Below, piece after piece: positions 1 through 4,769 of a stretch of 9,624 nucleotides of DNA. The position numbers and the translations under genes were made by a program. Origin of the DNA: Clostridiales bacterium (lineage in GTDB: Bacteria > Bacillota > Clostridia > Oscillospirales > Oscillospiraceae); contig PITX01000033.1 in the NCBI GenBank assembly GCA_017577345.1, forward strand, positions 1 to 9,624, given 5' to 3'. The notes below the pieces were generated by a model. The model did not search any database, was not told where the DNA came from, and saw only the letters and a list, made by a program, of their open reading frames with translations. Position 1 is the first letter of the stretch, and each line of letters starts with the position of its first letter.

Positions 1-42
1 AATCAGTCTTTCGGCAACTCGAAAGCCACTTACAAAAACAGT

Positions 43-87
43 CCCGGCTGAAATGAGGTTTTCTCGTCTCAGCCGGGATTTCATTTT
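43..87 (-). terminator. Rho-independent terminator downstream of hipT
   Basis: A perfect 9-bp stem (CCCGGCTGA at 43-51 with TCAGCCGGG at 69-77) encloses a 17-nt loop. Read on the minus strand, it lies about 75 bp past the hipT stop and is followed by ACTGTTTTTG, so it probably ends the hipBST transcript. The plus-strand side also has a T-rich tail (78-87), so it may work in both directions. A closely related hairpin lies at 1811-1853 on the other side of the module. Confidence 0.7.
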
Positions 88-99
88 AGGTGCTGTTAT

Positions 100-148
100 T
101 TCGTGTTTTCTTCGTCTTTTGTTCGTGTTTCTTTCGTGTTTCTTTCGT
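100..148. repeat. Short degenerate tandem repeat, GTTTCTTTCGT
   Basis: Two exact 11-bp tandem copies (127-137 and 138-148) are preceded by looser TTCGT-containing copies from about 100. The repeat sits in the gap between the hipT stop codon and its terminator. No function is apparent, and simple slippage is the likeliest origin. Confidence 0.5.
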
Positions 149-154
149 GGGCGG

Positions 155-1105
155 TTATTTCAGTATTGCAAGACGTGCCTGGATCAGCTTGCAGAGTTCT
201 TCTTTCATCTCGTCTGGCATATAAGACGCAGCACAGATATCTAAATACCTTCTTTCGAGTTTCACGATTTTTTCGATCAGCTTCTCAGCTATTTTTTCAT
301 CAAGGCCGATTGTCCCTGCCAAAACAAGGAAGTCTTTTCGACGGATGTTTTGCTTTTTCCCTTTTATCGTCAGTGCCATTTGCTCTTTGTCGGCAGGGAT
401 AACCACATTTGTTGAAAGCATATCATACGCTGCTGAAAGCCGATATTCTGCGCTACCCTCTTCCGTTTCAATTAAAGAGAAGTTTTTCAGGTGCATATCG
501 GAATTTCCAACAGCAAAGGAAAACACAATTCTTAAGAACAGCTCGGACAGATCCAGTCTCGCCCGGCAAGAGTATTCGTTCACGATTTTACCGCAGCGCT
601 CGTACGAACCGCGATACTTATCTTCGGTGAGGCGGCCATCCAATTGGCAAAAATCTTCCATAGCGAGCGTTTTCCCGTCCTCGCGGTCGATTCGTTTGGT
701 AATATAAGCAAAGGCATTCTCCTGCGACGACAATTTTACAAGTGCAAGCGGGACGGTGAATATTCCGGTTGCTTTTGCCATTTGCATAACCGCATATTCC
801 ATTTCCGGAAGTGCAGCATAGTCTTCTGTCTGCGGTTTCAGAATATACCCCGTAGGATAGTTCACAAGGGTCAGGCGCGGTTTTTCACCTTCCGTCAGGT
901 GAAGAGAAAGTTTTTTCTGAACACCGGGTACGGTAAAGCCTTTGTTTGTACTGTCAAGCGCCAATTGTTCCAATACTTCTTTCGAAACATCAATATCGGG
1001 AAATGCGGATGTCCCGAAAAACTTTTTGACACAGGAAGCATGCCAACCGAATTTTTCGGAAGCTTCACTGCGAAGCGGTTTTCCGCAGCATAAGCAGTTA
1101 CTCAT
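155..1105 (-). CDS. hipT: HipT-like serine/threonine kinase toxin (HipA C-terminal family)
   Basis: This 316-residue protein is a HipA-family kinase that lacks the N-terminal subdomain 1 of HipA, as HipT does. The N-terminus has a Cys-rich motif (C4, C6, C7, then W21-H22 and C25) followed by KKFFG, typical of this branch. The Gly-rich loop region reads GFTVPGVQKKLSL (56-68). K90 in YILKP is the probable ATP-contacting lysine. GNSDMHLKN (200-208) supplies the catalytic Asp203 and Asn208, and YDMLST (227-232) the metal-binding Asp228. In E. coli HipT the loop carries two autophosphorylated serines; here the equivalent segment is T58-V59-P60. HipA-family kinases phosphorylate aminoacyl-tRNA synthetases (HipA GltX, HipT TrpS); the target here is unknown. 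The start overlaps the hipS stop (ATGA) and has an AGGAGGTG ribosome-binding site. All visible active-site residues are present, so the toxin looks intact. Confidence 0.85.
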   Translation of the reverse strand: MSNCLCCGKPLRSEASEKFGWHASCVKKFFGTSAFPDIDVSKEVLEQLALDSTNKGFTVPGVQKKLSLHLTEGEKPRLTLVNYPTGYILKPQTEDYAALPEMEYAVMQMAKATGIFTVPLALVKLSSQENAFAYITKRIDREDGKTLAMEDFCQLDGRLTEDKYRGSYERCGKIVNEYSCRARLDLSELFLRIVFSFAVGNSDMHLKNFSLIETEEGSAEYRLSAAYDMLSTNVVIPADKEQMALTIKGKKQNIRRKDFLVLAGTIGLDEKIAEKLIEKIVKLERRYLDICAASYMPDEMKEELCKLIQARLAILK

Positions 1106-1431
1106 TTGCGCACCTCCTGAATACTGACATTGCCGATCGGGTCTTTGCAGGCAACCAGCAATAGGCCGAAACGGTCTTTTCTGTCAATTTTCCAGTTCTT
1201 ACTGACAACATCCAAAAGCCAGCCTTCCGGGATCAAGCCATCAAAGAAAGAAAACAGCGTCTTTGAGGTGTATTCTTCGGTGCGCACGGGAAGCGTCAAA
1301 CTGACAGCAGAAGGATTATTTGATTTCAGATAGTCATCGTCATAAGCAAAGGAATACCCTGCGTCAGTTTCCATTAAAACACCTGCGAAAGTATGTCTTA
1401 CATATACATAAGCAGTTCTGAATGCACTCAT
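1102..1431 (-). CDS. hipS: HipS-like protein (stand-alone HipA N-terminal subdomain)
   Basis: This 109-residue protein resembles the N-terminal subdomain 1 of HipA (couple_hipA type), encoded separately. Visible hallmarks are the N-terminal strand pattern TAYVYVRHTFAGVL (7-20), SLTLPVR (44-50), FFDGLIPEGWLL (62-73) and RFGLLLVACKDPIGNVSI (87-104). In the characterised E. coli HipBST system, HipS is the actual antitoxin: it binds HipT and places a tryptophan near its active site. W71 in the PEGW motif is a candidate for that residue, but this equivalence is inferred. The gene overlaps both neighbours by ATGA junctions, which implies translational coupling and fixed stoichiometry. The alternative, that hipA was split by a recent mutation, is unlikely, because hipT has its own strong ribosome-binding site and a Cys-rich N-terminus of its own. 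Confidence 0.8.
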   Translation of the reverse strand: MSAFRTAYVYVRHTFAGVLMETDAGYSFAYDDDYLKSNNPSAVSLTLPVRTEEYTSKTLFSFFDGLIPEGWLLDVVSKNWKIDRKDRFGLLLVACKDPIGNVSIQEVRK

Positions 1432-1631
1432 GATTTATCCATCCTTCCCGGTACTGCTTCTGCGCCAAACATTGCAAGAGCCTGGTTCACCTTGTCCATG
1501 CGCACGGTTTCTTTCCCTTGTTCCAATTCACGAACGAAGCGCAAACCGAGTCCTGAACGCAAAGCAAATTCTTCTTGTGTAAGTCCCGCTTTTTTTCTGT
1601 TTTCTTTTATAAATTCAGAGATTTCACTCAT
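1428..1631 (-). CDS. hipB: HipB-like XRE-family HTH transcriptional regulator
   Basis: This 67-residue protein is almost entirely one helix-turn-helix domain of the XRE/HipB type: IKENRKKAGLTQEEFALRSG (8-27), then LRFVRELEQGK and a C-terminal helix. The start at 1631 is chosen because GGAGGGG lies 6 nt upstream (1638-1644). A longer reading to 1673 lacks such a site and would run through the promoter. The stop overlaps the hipS start by ATGA. In HipBST systems HipB is the DNA-binding autorepressor and augments inhibition of HipT by HipS. Three GGGTATA-containing sites lie upstream at 41-bp spacing, one inside the promoter spacer, which suits autorepression. Confidence 0.85.
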   Translation of the reverse strand: MSEISEFIKENRKKAGLTQEEFALRSGLGLRFVRELEQGKETVRMDKVNQALAMFGAEAVPGRMDKS

Positions 1632-1664
1632 TATTGTCCCCTCCAAGGAATGGATTATACATAT

Positions 1665-1693
1665 ATAATGCACCCTTTAGGGTATAAAGTCAA
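1665..1693 (-). promoter_or_regulatory. Candidate hipBST promoter with operator in the spacer
   Basis: On the minus strand, TTGACT (1688-1693) and CATTAT (1665-1670) are separated by 17 bp, upstream of hipB. The dyad ACCC-TTTA-GGGT (1672-1683) lies wholly within the spacer, so a bound HipB would block RNA polymerase. The -35 is a good match and the -10 a moderate one. An A/T-rich TATAAT a few bases further downstream is an alternative -10 without a good -35. Confidence 0.55.
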
Positions 1694-1768
1694 TCATTTT
1701 TTGCAATATTCGCACCGAGAGGGTATAAACTTATATAGCAAGCGCGCATTTACACCCTTTCGGGTATA
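1672..1768. promoter_or_regulatory. Three phased GGGTATA sites, candidate HipB operators
   Basis: GGGTATA occurs at 1680-1686, 1721-1727 and 1762-1768, exactly 41 bp apart each time. The outer two are full dyads with extended identity (ACCC-TTTA-GGGTATA at 1672-1686, ACCC-TTTC-GGGTATA at 1754-1768). The middle one has only an imperfect left arm. Regular spacing of close to four helical turns suggests cooperative binding of HipB or of HipB-containing complexes on one DNA face. Confidence 0.6.
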
Positions 1769-1810
1769 GTTTTTGTGTTTATTAAGCTCTATTAAAGAAG
1801 GACTGACAAA

Positions 1811-1857
1811 ATCCCGGCTGAGGCAGGTATTACTTCCCTGCTTCAGTCGGGATTTAA
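1811..1857 (-). terminator. Strong hairpin terminator downstream of the four-gene operon
   Basis: ATCCCGGCTGA (1811-1821) pairs with TCAGTCGGGAT (1843-1853). Stacked on it are a G-U pair and GCAGG/CCTGC (1823-1827 with 1837-1841), giving a nearly continuous 17-bp stem with a 9-nt loop. Minus-strand reading gives a TTTTG tail, so it fits as the end of the operon at 1908-3304. A T-run on the plus side makes it potentially bidirectional and able to insulate hipBST. Confidence 0.75.
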
Positions 1858-1907
1858 TCATTGTATGCTTTGTTCCGTTAATAAGCGCCCCAGCATTCGT
1901 ATAAATT

Positions 1908-2189
1908 TTAGCGTGATTCTTTGGACACCGACAGGACTGTCACCTTTTTGCATTTGATACGGTAGAATTCAATGTCAAATTGTATGAGATCTTGCACAGG
2001 CCAGCCCCGATACAGGTGGAATTCTTGGATCCAGTTGCAGGTCGGATCACCGTTCACGTCGAGCTCGTACACATTGTCAAACTGCAACTCAGCGACGGTA
2101 CCGCAATAGTCAAGCCATAGCTTTGCTGTATGTTCATCGTGCTCAAACCGGATCGGCTTGCTGTCGTGGAACCAGAAATCAGACAGCAT
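1908..2189 (-). CDS. Hypothetical small protein, last gene of the operon
   Basis: I do not recognise this 93-residue protein. It is acidic to neutral and rich in aromatic residues, with an alternating hydrophobic pattern that suggests a mostly beta fold, and no membrane segment or signal peptide. Notable stretches are ELDVNGDPTCNWIQEF and LIQFDIEFYRIKC. The ATG at 2189 has GAGGGG 6 nt upstream (2196-2201). However, the same frame stays open upstream to about 2291 and its translation (LYPEQIKLIEGYE directly before the ATG) looks like real protein, without an ATG, GTG or TTG. The true protein may therefore start earlier at a rare codon, or may have been joined to the preceding gene before a frameshift. 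It is the most distal gene of the HTH, DUF6809 and zinc-ribbon operon. Confidence 0.6.
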   Translation of the reverse strand: MLSDFWFHDSKPIRFEHDEHTAKLWLDYCGTVAELQFDNVYELDVNGDPTCNWIQEFHLYRGWPVQDLIQFDIEFYRIKCKKVTVLSVSKESR

Positions 2190-2257
2190 TTCGTACCCCT
2201 CGATCAGTTTGATCTGCTCCGGATAGAGAGAACCCTCCTGATTGTCGTCCTCATATT

Positions 2258-2440
2258 TCAGCCAAGAATGTAGTCTTCCTCCGGGGAGGTTTTATAGCAG
2301 CGGCGGAGATAATCGTGGCCTCCGTCAACGGAACACGCTCCGCAGGAGCAGGTCTGGAAGTCGTGCGTGTAGCAGGACTCGATAATATCCCCACAGTGTT
2401 TACATTGGATCGCATTTCTGACAATGATTCTTTTTCCCAT
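2258..2440 (-). CDS. Small zinc-ribbon-like protein (DUF7695-like)
   Basis: This 60-residue protein carries C13-x2-C16 and C31-x-C33, with C36 nearby, in the pattern IQCKHCGDIIES (11-22), HDFQTCSCGACSVDGGHDYLRR (26-47). That arrangement is typical of small DUF7695-type proteins common in Clostridia and their phages and mobile elements; I name the family from memory of the motif. A structural zinc site is likely, and the function is unknown. AAGGAAGG lies about 7 nt upstream of the ATG. The gene begins 14 bp after the DUF6809-like gene. Its stop overlaps a reading frame that continues in -1 into the next gene. Confidence 0.7.
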   Translation of the reverse strand: MGKRIIVRNAIQCKHCGDIIESCYTHDFQTCSCGACSVDGGHDYLRRCYKTSPEEDYILG

Positions 2441-2454
2441 ATCGGTACCTTCCT

Positions 2455-2715
2455 TTACTGATCGTGTAGTGATTCGACGGTGAGGTTGAGGGCGAGGCGG
2501 AAGCCGTACTTGAAGGCTTCGGCTTCTGCGATGCTGTGCATCTCGTTAATGATGTCATCGTATTTGGTGAGCCAATCACTTTGCTCCGGAGTGAAATTCT
2601 TTTCGAGTTTCTCCCGGTCGCTTGCCATAATCTTCATCAATTCGCGGTAATCCCGTCTGCCGTCAAGGAAACTTTCAAACGGAACAATGTTTCCGTACCA
2701 CAAATCATCAAGCAT
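2455..2715 (-). CDS. DUF6809-like small helical protein
   Basis: This 86-residue protein has the DUF6809 layout: LDDLWYGNIVPFES at the N-terminus, a long charged helical middle (RELMKIMASDREKLEKNF), then SIAEAEAFKYGFRLALNL near the C-terminus. It is probably all-helical and cytoplasmic. The biochemical role of the family is unknown to me; members are frequent on Clostridia mobile elements. The ATG at 2715 is chosen because GGAGG (2724-2728) lies 8 nt upstream. A GTG at 2724 would overlap the ribosome-binding site itself. The start overlaps the end of the upstream HTH gene by 8 bp, indicating translational coupling. Confidence 0.75.
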   Translation of the reverse strand: MLDDLWYGNIVPFESFLDGRRDYRELMKIMASDREKLEKNFTPEQSDWLTKYDDIINEMHSIAEAEAFKYGFRLALNLTVESLHDQ

Positions 2716-3304
2716 TCCGGCCACCTCCGTCGTTCCATTTCCGCAGCTCCCAGAGCGTTTCGATATGCCTGCGGGTCTTGCGGACCGTGCTGTTGTATTC
2801 GTCAGAGCAGAGCCAGTCGATGAGGTAGCATTTCGGGATCATATACTTCTGCGGAAGCACCAGCGTCCGGAGCTTGCCGAGCCGGATCCATTGGGTGACG
2901 GTGCGGCGGTCATAGCCGGTGAAGTCCACAACGGCACCGACATCGATCACCTCCGGCTGAGAGGAAAGCCTGCTTTCATAGAAGCGGCGGTACTTCTCTT
3001 TGTCTCCGTCCAGCTGCGGCTCGATACGTATCTTATAAGCCTGAACATCGAAGTCGCTGTACTTGTACCAGTTCTCGGGCGCGATGTATTTTTCGGGATT
3101 GACCTCACGGTCATTCATAAAGGCGATCACATCGCTCTTCTTGATGCTGTAGCAGCGTGTCTTTTTGCCCGTGCAGGTGTGAGGGATGAGATCGAACTGA
3201 AGGAGAAAGAGCGCCGTGCGCTTGCTGATATGGCACGCGATCCGCATCTGCTCCTTGTTCATGATCTCGGGGTATTGTCTGAATATCTTTGCATCGTATT
3301 TCAT
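2708..3304 (-). CDS. Two-domain HTH (excisionase/MerR-like) DNA-binding protein
   Basis: This 198-residue protein has two separate winged-helix-like DNA-binding segments. The first spans about residues 16-64 (MNKEQMRIACHISKRTALFLLQ, then CYSIKKSDVIAFM). The second spans about 119-167 (VIDVGAVVDFTGYDRRTVTQWIRLGKL, then YMIPKCYLIDWL). Both resemble the excisionase-type HTH, in which a short HTH is followed by a beta wing ending in I(P/K)xxxxxxWL. A basic C-terminal tail follows. The ATG at 3304 has AAAGGAGC 6-7 nt upstream; longer readings run through repeat-rich noncoding DNA and lack a site. It heads a tight four-gene operon and lies close to an att-like tRNA fragment, so it could be a recombination directionality factor or the operon's own regulator. 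Confidence 0.7.
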   Translation of the reverse strand: MKYDAKIFRQYPEIMNKEQMRIACHISKRTALFLLQFDLIPHTCTGKKTRCYSIKKSDVIAFMNDREVNPEKYIAPENWYKYSDFDVQAYKIRIEPQLDGDKEKYRRFYESRLSSQPEVIDVGAVVDFTGYDRRTVTQWIRLGKLRTLVLPQKYMIPKCYLIDWLCSDEYNSTVRKTRRHIETLWELRKWNDGGGRNA

Positions 3305-3363
3305 AACGAAGCTCCTTTCATTTTTACGGTCCGAAAGGGTGCTCCGTATGATGGGTTTCGGGG

Positions 3364-3392
3364 GTAGTATTTCTTGCCTTCGTTCTTGCCAA
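3364..3392 (-). promoter_or_regulatory. Weak candidate promoter of the double-HTH operon
   Basis: On the minus strand, TTGGCA (3387-3392) and TACTAC (3364-3369) are 17 bp apart. The -35 is good and the -10 poor. It overlaps the inner CTTGCC/GGCAAG repeats, so a protein binding those repeats would compete with polymerase. Confidence 0.3.
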
Positions 3393-3426
3393 AAGGCAAG
3401 AAAAAACGCAAAACAGGCAAGAAAAA
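3371..3426. repeat. Cluster of four TTCTTGCC octamers, two per orientation
   Basis: TTCTTGCC occurs at 3371-3378 and 3383-3390; its complement GGCAAGAA occurs at 3395-3402 and 3416-3423, both within GGCAAG followed by six A. The inner pair forms CTTGCC-AAAA-GGCAAG. The T-runs needed for a terminator are missing from the downstream side in either direction, so protein binding (integrase arm sites, excisionase, or autoregulation by the HTH protein) is more likely. Confidence 0.6.
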
Positions 3427-3436
3427 ACCTTGTATT

Positions 3437-3471
3437 CGGTTCGTGACGGTTCAAATCGGTTTCAGGCCGTT
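3437..3471. repeat. CGGTT motifs phased at 10 bp
   Basis: CGGTT begins at 3437, 3447 and 3457, with CCGTT at 3467, so four motifs lie at exactly one helical turn. They are noncoding and lie about 105 bp from the tRNA fragment. The layout resembles an iteron-like or arm-type binding array. No known consensus is recognised. Confidence 0.5.
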
Positions 3472-3574
3472 TCCGGTCGGAACGTCCGCAAAGCCTTACT
3501 GTGCCTTGCTTTTTCGCGTTGACGAAAATGCCGGTTTCATCCACGCCGGACACGAATTGCACAGCTTGGCGTAA

Positions 3575-3632
3575 GACTCGAAATCAGTTTGCGAGCAATC
3601 GCACATGGGTTCGAATCCCATCCTCTCCGCCA
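3575..3632 (+). other. 3' fragment of a tRNA-Ser(CGA) gene, probable att site
   Basis: The fragment begins at the anticodon arm. The loop CTCGAAA (3577-3583) gives anticodon CGA, but the 5' stem strand pairs for only two bases, so the tRNA breaks at about 3575. A long variable arm follows (TGCGA-GCAA-TCGCA, 3590-3603), diagnostic of a class II tRNA. Then come the T arm (ATGGG-TTCGAAT-CCCAT), the 3' acceptor strand CCTCTCC, discriminator G and encoded CCA. No GGAGAGG 5' acceptor strand or D arm is present upstream. Tyrosine-integrase elements that insert into a tRNA gene leave exactly this kind of 3' duplicate at one end. An integrase remnant lies 130 bp to the right. Confidence 0.85.
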
Positions 3633-3675
3633 AAAAGTCCAGTAAACATGCGGGTTTGCTGGACTTTTCTTTTTT
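3633..3675 (+). terminator. Strong terminator directly after the tRNA-Ser fragment
   Basis: AAAAGTCCAG (3633-3642) pairs with CTGGACTTTT (3659-3668), and the inner AAAC/GTTT extends the stem across one wobble pair. The loop is 6 nt and the tail is TTTTCTTTTT. It sits immediately after the CCA, as expected for the native terminator of the tRNA gene, so the sequence just right of the att core may derive from the original tRNA 3' flank. Confidence 0.8.
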
Positions 3676-3698
3676 ATCCACTCACCACCATACCCGTA

Positions 3699-3737
3699 TT
3701 TTTCGTGTTAGAACTGGCCGTTTTTTGCGTTAGAACT
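3699..3737. repeat. Two 17-bp direct repeats ending GTTAGAACT
   Basis: TTTTTCGTGTTAGAACT (3699-3715) and TTTTTTGCGTTAGAACT (3721-3737) match at 14 of 17 positions and lie 22 bp apart, about two helical turns. They fall between the tRNA-Ser fragment and the integrase remnant, where arm-type integrase binding sites are often found. Confidence 0.55.
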
Positions 3738-3761
3738 CCTGATTTTCGTTCATATTTGAGT

Positions 3762-4235
3762 TCAAATCGTCTCATCATCCTCTTCAGAATCGGTTACATC
3801 AAGCCATGGTGAATTGAACCCTCCTGCTCCGGGAAGCTGAATCCCTTTTTCCATAGCTTGTGCAGACGAGATCTTCGATTTGTAGTCAAGATGAGCATAG
3901 ATATTGGCTGTCGTACTGAAATCTGAGTGTCCAAGCCATTCCTGAATTTGTTTCAACGGCACACCATTTGCGAGTAGCAAGCTGGCACAGCTATGCCTCA
4001 AATCATGAAAACGCATTCATCGTAATCCATGCTTTTGCAGGTACTGTGGAAAATAAGATGTAAGGTAGTCGGGTTTCATTATGTCTCCCAACTCATTCAC
4101 AAAAACATATCCGTCATACTTATAGTTGTAGCAGTCGCCGCAAACCTTCTTATTCAGCTCCTGTGCCTCTTTAACCTTTTCAAAGTATTCACGGAAGCTA
4201 CCAACCAACGGAAGCGTTCTAAGACTGGATTTCTC
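3762..4235 (-). pseudogene. Tyrosine recombinase/integrase remnant (5'-truncated, internal TGA)
   Basis: This is the C-terminal part of a phage or conjugative-element integrase. One continuous frame encodes EKSSLRTLPL (the beta-hairpin region with the conserved Lys) just inside 4235, a linker of about 60 residues, then HDLRH (box II His and Arg), WLGHSDFSTT and the candidate nucleophile Tyr in ANIYAHLD. An in-frame TGA at 4017-4019 interrupts it directly before the RFHDLRH motif, where relatives normally read an uninterrupted residue. The N-terminal arm-binding and SAM-like domains and box I Arg are missing: from about 4236 the DNA belongs to another gene in the opposite orientation. About 158 codons remain, against roughly 380-400 for an intact relative. 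The gene cannot encode an active recombinase as it stands, although ATG-CGT right after the TGA could restart a short C-terminal piece. Confidence 0.85.
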
Positions 4236-4270
4236 TTGAAATTGGACGCAAACCGAAAACCACAGAGCAG

Positions 4271-4675
4271 ATGATCACCGGCGGCGTGCGCAATATGATG
4301 TTCACGGAGTTTTACCGCCAGTACGCTGACGAGGACGGCGAAGAGAACGCAGAGGATGTGACCGTCGATACCACCACCGAGCCGGCCCGGATGTTTTACC
4401 ACGAACGGCGGCTGAAAATCCTCTGTGAAGCGTTCGATAATCTGGAATACCGTGAGCGTGCCATCATTGCCGAACACCTCGGTTTTTGCGAAAACTGTTG
4501 GAGTACACGTTATGTAGAGGTCATAAACGGCAAAAAGGTGAAATGCAAATTTAAGAAAACGGCGTTTATTGACCTTGCCGGAGAGCACGGTGTTGTACCG
4601 TCCTCTGCCGACCGGATTTACCGTGGAGCAATAGACAAGCTACGCAAAGCGCCGGAAGATGATAGGTGGTTATAA
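4271..4675 (+). CDS. Sigma-70 region-4-like HTH protein, 5'-truncated remnant
   Basis: This 134-residue reading has TGGVRNMMFTEFYRQYADEDGEE at its start, a helical middle (RRLKILCEAFDNLEYRERAIIAEHLGFC) and a C-terminal HTH-like part (FIDLAGEHGVVPSSADRIYRGAIDKLRKA). It resembles the sigma-factor-like small regulators carried by Clostridia conjugative elements and prophages. C73, C76 and C92 surround an inserted loop, which could bind a metal. Coding-like sequence (EIGRKPKTTEQ) continues upstream of the ATG to about 4238, where it meets the truncated integrase, so the native start and N-terminus are lost. No ribosome-binding site precedes 4271. It is probably non-functional, but the remaining frame is intact to its stop. 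Confidence 0.6.
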   Translation: MITGGVRNMMFTEFYRQYADEDGEENAEDVTVDTTTEPARMFYHERRLKILCEAFDNLEYRERAIIAEHLGFCENCWSTRYVEVINGKKVKCKFKKTAFIDLAGEHGVVPSSADRIYRGAIDKLRKAPEDDRWL

Positions 4676-4693
4676 CTCATAAAATATAAAAAG

Positions 4694-4735
4694 CCCCGCC
4701 CGGAGCCAAGAGAAAAATCTTGATTCCGAGCGGGG
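4694..4735. terminator. Hairpin terminator, best oriented on the minus strand
   Basis: CCCCGC-C-CGGA (4694-4704) pairs with TCCG-A-GCGGGG (4725-4735) with one C-A mismatch, and AAGA/TCTT forms an inner stem. The canonical tail (GCTTTTTATATTTT) lies on the minus-strand side, yet no minus-strand gene precedes it. On the plus side the next T-run is only at 4754-4759, after a weak GCC/GGC hairpin. It may serve the sigma-like gene bidirectionally, or be left over from a lost neighbour. Confidence 0.6.
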
Positions 4736-4769
4736 TATTGCCTTGAATTTGGCTTTTTTGTAAAATTTA

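Noticed and set aside
2687..3367. 226-codon plus-strand open frame opposite the double-HTH gene
   Set aside because: The minus-strand gene has recognisable HTH motifs, a ribosome-binding site and operon overlaps; the plus-strand frame has none of these.
3391..3426. CTTGCC-AAAA-GGCAAG hairpin as a terminator
   Set aside because: The tail is a run of A on the plus strand, and on the minus strand the T-run precedes rather than follows the stem.
3305..3562. N-terminal extension of the double-HTH protein up to 3562
   Set aside because: The extension runs through the repeat arrays, lacks a ribosome-binding site and has no domain features, whereas the ATG at 3304 has a good site.
3575..3632. A functional tRNA-Ser gene
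   Set aside because: The 5' acceptor strand and D arm are missing, and the 5' strand of the anticodon stem does not pair beyond two bases, so no mature tRNA can form.
3496..3681. Minus-strand open frame with the peptide RMGFEPM
   Set aside because: This is the familiar artefact of translating the antisense of a tRNA T arm and acceptor stem; it crosses the tRNA-Ser fragment.
4154..4588. Minus-strand open frame across the integrase/sigma-like junction
   Set aside because: It is in a different frame from the integrase and antisense to the sigma-like gene, with no recognisable protein features.
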